Assembly (NCBI GenBank): GCA_938005545.1
Contig: CALKXV010000009.1
Span: 294,936 to 358,935, forward strand
Direction of reading: 5' to 3'
From: an uncultured Paracoccaceae bacterium
GTDB taxonomy: Bacteria > Pseudomonadota > Alphaproteobacteria > Rhodobacterales > Rhodobacteraceae
DNA length: 64,000 nucleotides
Shown: piece by piece, positions 54,117-61,818 of the stretch
Position numbering within the stretch: position 1 is the first letter of the stretch
Layout: each line of letters starts with the position of its first letter
Notes under the pieces: model-generated
The model's input: only the letters and a program-made list of their open reading frames with translations
The model's database searches: none
Told to the model about the DNA's origin: nothing
Program-made: the position numbers and the translations under genes

Positions 54117-54817
54117 TGGCGCGATTTGTGCTGGTTCATGGGGCTTCACACGGGGCGTGGTGTTGGGCGCGCGTGGTGACGGCGCTTCGCGCCTTGGGAC
54201 ACGAAAGCATAGCGTTGGATTTGCCCGGAAACAGCGCCAACGGGCCGCCGCGAAACGATGTTTCGCTAACCGAGTATCGCGACGCCGTCGTTGCTGAACT
54301 GACGCCGGGCGCAATTTTGGTGGGTCATTCACTGGCCGGGTTGTCCATCACGCTGGCCGCCTCAGTCTCAGATCACATAGGCGCGCTGGTCTATGTCGCG
54401 GCGATCTTGCCCGAGCCCGACAAGCGGTTCGCCGATCTACGCGCCGAAGCCATTGCGCCGATTGTGAACGAGTTAACCGAACGTGTTGACGGGCTATCCG
54501 TCCCGCGCGCCGATCTTTGTGGGCCTGTGTTCTATAGCGATTGTTTGCCGGAAGATCAGGCTTTTGCCACCAGTCGCATGACCCCGCAGCCGGTGTCAGT
54601 CATGGTGGAACCTGTTCACTTCGCACCACCCGATGTCCCGCGTCACTATGTGATTTGCAGCCGCGACAAGGTTGTATTGCCGGACTATCAGCGCCGCGTG
54701 ACCGAAGGTTGGCCCAAGGATCATGTGCACGAACTGGCCACGGATCATTCACCGTTTTTCTCGGATGTGGATGGCCTTGTGGCCGTGCTGAATGCTATCC
54801 AAGCCCGAACGATGTGA
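54116..54817 (+). CDS. alpha/beta hydrolase inserted in the pca operon
   Basis: A 233-residue hydrolase lying between pcaG and pcaB. It begins MARFVLVHGASHGAWCWARV, has GHSLAGLSITLAA (Ser near 75) and the C-terminal ATDHSPFFSDVDGL with the likely catalytic His. The pattern resembles the salicylate-esterase/hydroxynitrile-lyase (MKS/MES-like) group. It overlaps pcaG by one base and pcaB follows by 13 bases, so it is part of the operon. A role in freeing aromatic acids from esters before protocatechuate cleavage is my inference. Confidence 0.82.
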   Translation: MARFVLVHGASHGAWCWARVVTALRALGHESIALDLPGNSANGPPRNDVSLTEYRDAVVAELTPGAILVGHSLAGLSITLAASVSDHIGALVYVAAILPEPDKRFADLRAEAIAPIVNELTERVDGLSVPRADLCGPVFYSDCLPEDQAFATSRMTPQPVSVMVEPVHFAPPDVPRHYVICSRDKVVLPDYQRRVTEGWPKDHVHELATDHSPFFSDVDGLVAVLNAIQARTM

Positions 54818-54829
54818 AAGGCCAGGCCC

Positions 54830-56161
54830 ATGCCCGTATCCCCCGCTGACAGCGCGATCTATGGCAAGCTTTTTGGCGATGCCGAAGTTGGCGCCTTGTT
54901 CACCGACAGCGCAGAGGTGCGCGCGATGATGTTGGTGGAAGGGGCCTTGGCGAAGGTTCAGGGCGGTTTGGGATTAATCCCCGAAGTTTCGGCAGCAGCC
55001 ATCCACCGCGCGTCCATGGAATTGCAAATCGATCCCGGCGGGCTGGCAGCAAGTGTGGCATCAAACGCCGTGCCGGTTCCGGGCTTCGTCGCCGCGTTTC
55101 GCGAAGCCATGCAGGCGCCCGAGCATGCGACCTGGCTGCATTGGGGGGCAACCAGTCAGGATATTATGGACACCGGTTTGGCGCTGAGGCTGAGGCAGGC
55201 GCTTGTTATAATGGACAAACGGCTTGAACGGGCAGCGAAAGCCCTTGGTCAACTGGCCGAAGCGCAGGCAGATCAACCGATGGTGGCGCGCACCTATGGG
55301 CAAGCGGCGGTCGTCACCTCATTCGGCGCAGTTGTTACGGCTTGGGGCACGCCTTTGTTGCGGCACCGTTCACGGCTTTCGGGCGTGCGCGAAAGCGTCG
55401 AAATGGTCAGCCTTTCGGGCGCGGCCGGAACAATGTCGGCTATAGGGGAAAAAGGCCCGGAAGTTCGCGCCGGTCTGGCCGACGCACTGGGTTTGGCGGA
55501 CCCCGGCGGAAGCTGGCACACTGCACGAGACGGGATCGCAGGGTTGTCAGCATGGATGACGGGCGTGACCGGATCGCTGGCGAAAATGGGCGAGGATCTG
55601 ATGATCCTGACGCAATCGGGCATCGGCGAAGTCACCTTGGGGCAAAGCGGCGGATCGTCGACAATGCCGCAAAAGTCGAACCCTGTTGCGCCATCGGCCT
55701 TGGTTGCGATTGCACGCCAGATTGTGGGCCTGAACGTGGTGATCCAATCGGCCCTGCCCCACAAACAGGAACGCGACGGTGCGGCGTGGTTGTCTGAATG
55801 GCTGAGCCTGTCGCAAATCGTCGTCTTGTGCGCCCGCGCTTTGGATTTGGCAGGCGACATCGCCGAAGGGATATCGCCCAACGTTGAGGCCATGGAACGG
55901 CATATTGCGACGACCAATGGTATGATTTTCGCCGAAGCGCTCAGCTTCGCTTTGACCAAAACAATGTCGCGCGCTGACGCTCAAACCGCCACCAAGGCGC
56001 TGGTTGCGCGTGCCATTGAAGACAAAAAACCGCTTGCCGACGTTGCCGGTGACGCACATCCAGATTTGGACCTTCAAGATATTTTCCATGCAAAAGAACA
56101 ACTTGGCACTGCACCCACCGAAGCGCGCGCGTTCGCACAGATCGCCCGCAGCAATAACTGA
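54830..56161 (+). CDS. pcaB: 3-carboxy-cis,cis-muconate cycloisomerase
   Basis: Converts beta-carboxymuconate to gamma-carboxymuconolactone. The 443-residue fumarase/aspartase-superfamily protein has the signature GQSGGSSTMPQKSNPV (about 266-281), with the catalytic Ser in GSSTMPQ, and the helical core WLHWGATSQDIMDTGLALR. It completes the conversion of protocatechuate to beta-ketoadipate in this cluster. The final steps (PcaIJ, PcaF) and the usual regulator PcaQ are not in this window. Confidence 0.95.
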   Translation: MPVSPADSAIYGKLFGDAEVGALFTDSAEVRAMMLVEGALAKVQGGLGLIPEVSAAAIHRASMELQIDPGGLAASVASNAVPVPGFVAAFREAMQAPEHATWLHWGATSQDIMDTGLALRLRQALVIMDKRLERAAKALGQLAEAQADQPMVARTYGQAAVVTSFGAVVTAWGTPLLRHRSRLSGVRESVEMVSLSGAAGTMSAIGEKGPEVRAGLADALGLADPGGSWHTARDGIAGLSAWMTGVTGSLAKMGEDLMILTQSGIGEVTLGQSGGSSTMPQKSNPVAPSALVAIARQIVGLNVVIQSALPHKQERDGAAWLSEWLSLSQIVVLCARALDLAGDIAEGISPNVEAMERHIATTNGMIFAEALSFALTKTMSRADAQTATKALVARAIEDKKPLADVAGDAHPDLDLQDIFHAKEQLGTAPTEARAFAQIARSNN

Positions 56162-56218
56162 ACTAACCGGTTCACTTTTGCCTTTCCTTACGTCATGACC
56201 CGCCCTATCTAAGCGATC

Positions 56219-57421
56219 ATGAACAAAATACTGACCTTCGTGCTGATCACATTGGTGCTGGACGCCATGGGATTCGGGCTGATCATGCCCGTGATGCCCG
56301 CCCTTTTGCGCGAAATCGGCGAAATACCCCTGGCCGATGCGGCCCTTGTTGGTGGCGTTTTGTCGACGGTCTTTGCGGTGATGCAGTTCCTGTGCGGCCC
56401 GATTGTGGGGGCCGTTTCCGACAGATACGGACGCCGCCCGGTCCTTTTGGGGTCGCTTCTGGTGATGGCCGTCGATTATGTGATCATGGCGCTGGCGCAG
56501 ACCTTTTGGTTGTTGTTCATCGGGCGCATTATTGGCGGGGTCGCCGCCGCAACCCAATCGACCGCAACGGCGGTGATCGCCGATATCTCAAAACCCGAAG
56601 AGAAAGCCGCGCGTTTCGGATTGGTCGGCGCAGCCTTTGGGTTGGGTTTTGTGTTGGGGCCGATGATCGGTGGGCTTCTGGCCGAATACGGCACCCGCGC
56701 ACCGTTCTATGCCGCAGGCTTTTTGGCCGCGATCAATTTTACCTTCGGTTATTTCGTGATGCCCGAAACGGTAACCGACAGAACACGTCGGTCTTTCGAA
56801 TGGAGACGCGCCAACCCCTTGGGGGCTTTCAAACATGTCAGCCTGAACCCACAGATCCGTCCGCTTTTGATCATGTTCCTGCTCTACCAGATCGCCTTCT
56901 TCGTCTATCCGGTCATCTGGTCATATTTCGGCACAGCGCAATTTGGCTGGAGCGAACGCACCATCGGGCTTTCACTTGCGGCCTTCGGGCTATCGATGGC
57001 CTTGGTGCAAGGCGGTTTGATCCGGTTGATCCTGAAATGGTTCGGCGATCAGGGCACTGTGTTCTATGGTTTGATCTTCAACATCTTCGCCTTCCTGGTT
57101 CTTGCCTTCGTCACCCAAGGCTGGCTGGCATTGATGTTTACGCCGCTTACGGCACTGGGCGCGGTCGTCACACCGGCGTTGCAAGGGATATTGTCAAAGA
57201 TGACACCTGACGACAGCCAAGGCGAATTACAGGGCGTTTTGTCGTCAATGTCTGCGCTTGCAATGATCATCTCACCCTTGATCATGTCGTCGGTCTTTGC
57301 GCGTTATGCCGTCGAGGATGCCCCGGCCTACCTTCCCGGTGCGCCGTTTTTGGTGTCGGCGGCTTTGATGGTCGCCTGTATTATCGTCTTTCAACCGTGG
57401 AAGCGGTTCGCTCGGGCGTAA
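56219..57421 (+). CDS. TetA-like MFS multidrug/tetracycline efflux pump
   Basis: A 400-residue, 12-helix major facilitator of the DHA1 drug:H+ antiporter group. The N-terminus LITLVLDAMGFGLIMPVMPALL matches the TetA(A/B-like) start, and motif A is GPIVGAVSDRYGRRPVLL (about 60-77). No regulator of the TetR type is adjacent. The substrate is unknown; it could export tetracycline or an aromatic compound linked to the pca genes beside it. The gene is 57 bp after pcaB. Confidence 0.85.
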   Translation: MNKILTFVLITLVLDAMGFGLIMPVMPALLREIGEIPLADAALVGGVLSTVFAVMQFLCGPIVGAVSDRYGRRPVLLGSLLVMAVDYVIMALAQTFWLLFIGRIIGGVAAATQSTATAVIADISKPEEKAARFGLVGAAFGLGFVLGPMIGGLLAEYGTRAPFYAAGFLAAINFTFGYFVMPETVTDRTRRSFEWRRANPLGAFKHVSLNPQIRPLLIMFLLYQIAFFVYPVIWSYFGTAQFGWSERTIGLSLAAFGLSMALVQGGLIRLILKWFGDQGTVFYGLIFNIFAFLVLAFVTQGWLALMFTPLTALGAVVTPALQGILSKMTPDDSQGELQGVLSSMSALAMIISPLIMSSVFARYAVEDAPAYLPGAPFLVSAALMVACIIVFQPWKRFARA

Positions 57422-57500
57422 ACACGCGCTTTTCTGTCGCTTCCCGGCATGCCGCACCAAGCCGAACCCAGCAGCTTTTCCATAGCGAAGGAGAGCGCTG

Positions 57501-58580
57501 ATGAGCCAAACCCGTGCCGCTGTATGCCGTGCGTTCAAAACGCCTTTGGTGATTGAAGACCTGACCCTTGCACCGCCGGACGCGGGCGAAGTCGAGGTAT
57601 CTTTGAAAGCATGTGCGATTTGTCATTCCGACATCGCCTATGCTGACGGCGCTTGGGGCGGAGAATTGCCAGCCGTCTATGGCCACGAAGCGGCGGGTGT
57701 TGTGACAGCGCTTGGTCCCGGCGTGTCGACCCATGCCATTGGCGATCGCGTGATTGTGACCTTGATCAAATCCTGTGGGAATTGCGATGCCTGTGGTGCC
57801 CACATGCCTGCGATATGTTCCGGCTCACACCCAGCCACCCCCTTAACCACATCGAACGGCGAACCCGTGAACCGTGCCATGTATTGCGGCGCTTTCGCTG
57901 AAAAGGTTGTCGTCGGCACCAGTCAGATCGCAGACATCCCGGACGACATGCCGTTCGATGTTGCGTCTTTGCTGTCGTGCGGGGTGATCACTGGCGTTGG
58001 CGCCGTGGTCAACGCAGCCAAGGTGAAACCGGGCGAAAACGTCGTTGTCATCGGTGCGGGCGGCGTTGGACTGAACGCCATCCAAGGCGCACGCATCGCC
58101 GGTGCCGGTCGGATCATAGCCGTTGATCTGGTGGCCGAAAAACTGGACGACGCATTGGATTTTGGAGCAACTGACGGGATTTTGGCAAGTTCCGACAATC
58201 CGGCTGAAGCCGTTCATAAATTGCTGGGCAAAGGTGCGGATGCGGTTTTTGTCGCCGTTGGCGCAATCAAAGCGTTCAGCACAGCGCCCGATTATCTGGC
58301 ACCCCGCGGTCGCGTTGTATTGGTCGGCATTCCGCCTTCGGGTGATTTGGCGACGTATGAACCGGCAAACATTTCAAGCACGGGGCAATCATTCATTGGA
58401 ACCAAAATGGGCGACACCGTCTTGGCGCGCGACATCCCTTGGCTGACCGAGCTTTACCAACAGGGGCGTTTGAAACTGGACGAACTTATTTCGGCAAGGT
58501 GGTCCTTGGATCAGATCAACGAAGCGATTGCAGACACAAGAACCGGCGCGGCCCGTCGAAACGTTATTGTCTTTGACTGA
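57501..58580 (+). CDS. zinc-dependent alcohol dehydrogenase
   Basis: A 359-residue MDR-superfamily dehydrogenase. The catalytic zinc is held by Cys in CAICHSDIAYADG (near 37) and the His-Glu of YGHEAAGVV. The structural zinc uses CGNCDACGAHMPAIC. The nucleotide-binding loop is VVVIGAGGVGLNAIQGARIAGAGR-like (GAGGVGLNA near 180), followed by an acidic VDLVAEK, which favours NAD. The substrate is unknown. It follows the MFS gene by 79 bp. Confidence 0.9.
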   Translation: MSQTRAAVCRAFKTPLVIEDLTLAPPDAGEVEVSLKACAICHSDIAYADGAWGGELPAVYGHEAAGVVTALGPGVSTHAIGDRVIVTLIKSCGNCDACGAHMPAICSGSHPATPLTTSNGEPVNRAMYCGAFAEKVVVGTSQIADIPDDMPFDVASLLSCGVITGVGAVVNAAKVKPGENVVVIGAGGVGLNAIQGARIAGAGRIIAVDLVAEKLDDALDFGATDGILASSDNPAEAVHKLLGKGADAVFVAVGAIKAFSTAPDYLAPRGRVVLVGIPPSGDLATYEPANISSTGQSFIGTKMGDTVLARDIPWLTELYQQGRLKLDELISARWSLDQINEAIADTRTGAARRNVIVFD

Positions 58581-58581
58581 T

Positions 58582-59016
58582 CTAAAGATCGTCCAACGTG
58601 TACATGACCAGCCCGGGCGTCTCGGTCCCACCCAGCTTTTGGTAAAGCGCGCGCGCCGGTGCATTGCCGTCTTCTGTCAACACCCAGATATCTTCGCAGC
58701 CCCTGTCGCGGGCCAGTTCACCAATCCGGCGCATCAATCTTTTCGCGATACCCTGACCCTGATACGCATCCGCGACACCGACCTCTTGGATAAAGAATGC
58801 GGTTTTCTTGTCGGGGTGCATCAAAACCGTGCCGCTGACAAAGCCCACAACTGTGCCTGCGTCCAAGGCGACCACCAATTCGTTGACCCGCGTCGCCAAA
58901 AACGCCCAAACCCGCGACGGGTCAGGAACATTGTCAAAAACATCCGGATGCACCCGGTCAAGGATATGGGCCTCCTCTGGACCCAGATTGCGAATAGTGA
59001 TTGGCTGACCCGACAT
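58582..59016 (-). CDS. GNAT-family N-acetyltransferase
   Basis: A 144-residue protein with the acetyl-CoA loop VADAYQGQGIAKRLMRRIGELARD (about 82-105; core QGQGIAK) and the later WVLTEDGNAPARALYQKLGG segment. The core pattern is like the aminoglycoside AAC(3)-I group, but the substrate cannot be assigned. It is convergent with the alcohol dehydrogenase, one base apart, and is divergent from the enolase-superfamily gene, with only 29 bp between starts. Confidence 0.85.
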   Translation of the reverse strand: MSGQPITIRNLGPEEAHILDRVHPDVFDNVPDPSRVWAFLATRVNELVVALDAGTVVGFVSGTVLMHPDKKTAFFIQEVGVADAYQGQGIAKRLMRRIGELARDRGCEDIWVLTEDGNAPARALYQKLGGTETPGLVMYTLDDL

Positions 59017-59045
59017 GACCCCGAAACGTGTTAGGTTATTTACCC

Positions 59046-60272
59046 ATGAGACTCGCTGATCTTGACGTGATTGTCACGGCCCCACCTGCACCGGGTTGGG
59101 GCGGGCGGTATTGGATCCTTGTGAAAGTGACATCTGACACCGGGATCACCGGTTGGGGCGAATGTTATGCCAGTTCCGTTGGACCGGCTGCGATGGAACC
59201 TGTGATCCGCGATGTCTTTGAACGACACATGGCAGGACAACAGGTTTGGGACATCGAAACAATGTTCCGCCGGGTCTATTCCAGCGGGTTCACACAACGC
59301 CCGGATCTGACGGTGATGGGTGCCTTTTCCGGGCTTGAAATGGCGTGTTGGGACATCCTTGGCAAGCACCGCGATTGCCCGGTCTGGGCGCTTTTGGGCG
59401 GCAAAATGAATGCTCGCGTGCGCGCCTATTCGTACCTTTACCCAATGAAGCACCACACCCTGCCCGCGTTTTGGGGTGATGCGGATATGGCCGCCGAAGC
59501 CGCGGTTGATCTGGTCGACCGGGGTTATACAGCGGTAAAGTTCGACCCCGCAGGCCCCTATACCATGCGAGGCGGGCACCATCCGTCGCGCTATGACATT
59601 GAAACTTCCGTGCAATTTTGCGCCGCCGTTCGCCAAGCCGTTGGCCCACGCGCGGATTTGCTCTTTGGTACGCACGGCCAATTCAATCCGGGCGGCGCGA
59701 TCCGCATGGCAAAGGCCATCGAACCCTATGATCCCTTATGGTTCGAAGAACCCGTGCCACCGGATGCGCCCGAGGCCATGGCTAAAGTCGCCCGCGCAAC
59801 GTCTATACCCGTGGCCACGGGCGAACGTTTGACAACCCGCGCAGAATTTCAAGCCGCACTCACCAACGGTGCTGCCATTCTGCAACCGGCTTTGGGCCGC
59901 GCGGGCGGCATTTGGGAGGCCAAGAAAATTTCCATCCTTGCCGAGGCCGCTGGCGCACAAATGGCGCCACATCTGTATGCCGGGCCAATAGAATGGGCGG
60001 CGAACATTCAACTGGCCGTGTCGATCCCGAACCTTTTGCTCGCTGAAACGATTGAAACGCCGTTCCACGATGCGCTGATCAAGGGCGCAATCCGGGTCGA
60101 TGACGGCTATATCCCCGCACCCACAGCGCCCGGCTTGGGCATCGACGTTGACGAAGATTTGGCGCGCGCGCATCCTTACACCGACACCGGGTTACACTTG
60201 GAAATGCAGGACGAGCCGCCCTGCTATGACGCGCCACAATTGTTCGAAGGCGGTGCACCCGGCAAGACCTAG
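59046..60272 (+). CDS. enolase-superfamily (mandelate racemase/muconate-lactonizing-type) enzyme
   Basis: A 408-residue barrel enzyme of the MR/MLE branch. The N-terminal capping domain includes TGWGECYASSVGPAAMEP, then the barrel Lys in YTAVKFDPAGPY. LWFEEPVPPDAPEAM (Glu metal ligand), PVATGERLTTRAE (Glu) and APHLYAGPIEW (His) are readable. Where the first metal ligand (Asp of DxNG or DxHGR) is expected, the text is LLFGTHGQF: Gly replaces Asp while His is kept. This can fit a sugar-acid dehydratase, perhaps for galactonate, serving dgoK/dgoA at 43-45 kb. The assignment is uncertain. ATG 59046 is the start. Confidence 0.78.
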   Translation: MRLADLDVIVTAPPAPGWGGRYWILVKVTSDTGITGWGECYASSVGPAAMEPVIRDVFERHMAGQQVWDIETMFRRVYSSGFTQRPDLTVMGAFSGLEMACWDILGKHRDCPVWALLGGKMNARVRAYSYLYPMKHHTLPAFWGDADMAAEAAVDLVDRGYTAVKFDPAGPYTMRGGHHPSRYDIETSVQFCAAVRQAVGPRADLLFGTHGQFNPGGAIRMAKAIEPYDPLWFEEPVPPDAPEAMAKVARATSIPVATGERLTTRAEFQAALTNGAAILQPALGRAGGIWEAKKISILAEAAGAQMAPHLYAGPIEWAANIQLAVSIPNLLLAETIETPFHDALIKGAIRVDDGYIPAPTAPGLGIDVDEDLARAHPYTDTGLHLEMQDEPPCYDAPQLFEGGAPGKT

Positions 60273-60387
60273 TCCGCGCCTTCGGCCATCCTGTTTTGGC
60301 GATGGATGTCCGAACTGCTGGCCAGACAGAAAGCGTCGTCACCGTTTTCGGCTAAATCCATACCGCGTCCACGCTAAACAATCTTTG

Positions 60388-61599
60388 CTAAGTTGCGGCC
60401 ACTGCCTCATCGATCAAGGCGCGTTGTCGCCGAAGGCACTCTTTCAACGCATAGTTTGCGATGACTGTCTCGCGGGCTGCCGCGCGCAACCCATCCATTT
60501 CGGAATGGCGCTCCAGGGCCTCGGATGTGCGATCCGACAAGGCAGCGATGTCAAAGAAATCGACCAACCAACCGTTCGCACCCTCTTGGATCACCTCTTC
60601 GACCGGAGCCGTGGCCGAACCCAAGACAAAAGCCCCGGCAGACATGGCTTCCAACATCGACCAGCTCAGAACGAAAGGATAGGTCAGGTACATATGCACT
60701 GACGAGACCTGCAAAAGCGACAGATAATCGCGGTAAGGAATGCGCCCGGTAAACGTCACACGATCAGGCAATTCGCCCACTTCTTTCAACATCACCTCGC
60801 GCCAACTGCCGCCGTCTTTGGGCTTGCCGCCATAACTGACGTCATCCCCGCCAACGATAACCACCTGAACATTCGGGCGGTTTTGCAAAATTCCGGGCAA
60901 GGCACGCATAAAGGAATGAAACCCGCGGTAAGGTTCCAGATTGCGCGAGACATATGTCAGAACTTCATCGCCGCGGGTCAGAACGCGGCCATCCGGCAGT
61001 GTAAACTGCGCCGAAGGATCCGGGCGAATGCGGTCAACATCAATTCCATCGTGAATAACCCTGATCTTGTCATGATAGGGCTCAGGAAACTGCGACCGCT
61101 GCCAATGTGTTGGACTATAGGCATAATCCGCCGCCTCAATCGCCAACAGATGCTGGCTTGACCGGGTTCGGGTGCGCAACAGGCTATCGGGGCCGATTGG
61201 AAATTCAGGGTCAAACCCAACGTCTGACCCTTGGCTGTTATAGTAGAACTCTGAAAGTGAAATCAGCGGTGCCTCGGGCCAGACATCTTTCAGAAACAGC
61301 GTTTCACCCCAGCCGGGATTGCCAATCATAACGTCGGGTTGAAACCCTTTTGCCTTCATCTTGAAACAGACCCGCGCGACCGCTTGTGCATTCAAAACAG
61401 CCGCTTCCGTCGCGGCCAAATAGGGATGAACCTTGTCGGTTACTTTGCGATGCGGCTCGTATTCCAAACGCTTCACACCGGTTGGCGTGAATTTGTCTTT
61501 CTGGCCAATGAAGAACACATCGTGCCCCTCTGCCGCCAAAGCGGGGGCCAGATGTTTGAACTGACCGGGGCAATTCTGATGAACAAAAAGAACCTTCAC
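60388..61599 (-). CDS. glycosyltransferase family 4
   Basis: A 403-residue GT-B glycosyltransferase. The N-terminal domain begins MKVLFVHQNCPGQFKHLAPALAAEGHDVFFIGQ, and the C-terminal donor-binding domain has YVSRNLEPYRGFHSFMRALP and VQVVIVGGDDVSYGG. The donor-site Glu motif lies in MLEAMSAGAFVLGSATAPVEEV (about 325-346). It probably builds a surface polysaccharide. It stands alone between the enolase-type gene and the helicase gene, with 218 bp of gene-poor, AT-rich sequence on the helicase side. Confidence 0.9.
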   Translation of the reverse strand: MKVLFVHQNCPGQFKHLAPALAAEGHDVFFIGQKDKFTPTGVKRLEYEPHRKVTDKVHPYLAATEAAVLNAQAVARVCFKMKAKGFQPDVMIGNPGWGETLFLKDVWPEAPLISLSEFYYNSQGSDVGFDPEFPIGPDSLLRTRTRSSQHLLAIEAADYAYSPTHWQRSQFPEPYHDKIRVIHDGIDVDRIRPDPSAQFTLPDGRVLTRGDEVLTYVSRNLEPYRGFHSFMRALPGILQNRPNVQVVIVGGDDVSYGGKPKDGGSWREVMLKEVGELPDRVTFTGRIPYRDYLSLLQVSSVHMYLTYPFVLSWSMLEAMSAGAFVLGSATAPVEEVIQEGANGWLVDFFDIAALSDRTSEALERHSEMDGLRAAARETVIANYALKECLRRQRALIDEAVAAT

Positions 61600-61818
61600 A
61601 AATGCTCCTTAAGGGCTGCCAGCGGGCCCTTACTCAATAATGCCCGAATCAATGCTTTTTCTTATTTTATTCAAATCCGATGGCCGAAGCTTCAACAAGG
61701 CAATCAAATACCCATTCAAAAAAAGCGGACGAAACGCCGCCACTTTGACTTCAATGATGTGCAGCCTACCGGATTTGACGACAAACCTGAATGCAACATC
61801 CAAAAAGGGCGGCGAATT

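Noticed and set aside
56161..56190. short inverted repeat TGAAC/GTTCA just after pcaB as a terminator
   Set aside because: Only 5 bp of stem and no T-run; too weak to call.
61600..61818. AT-rich stretch with a 60-residue plus-strand frame (61640-61822)
   Set aside because: The peptide is Lys/Ser/Asn-rich without a family pattern, and no ribosome site was found. It may be remnant DNA, but I cannot support a gene.
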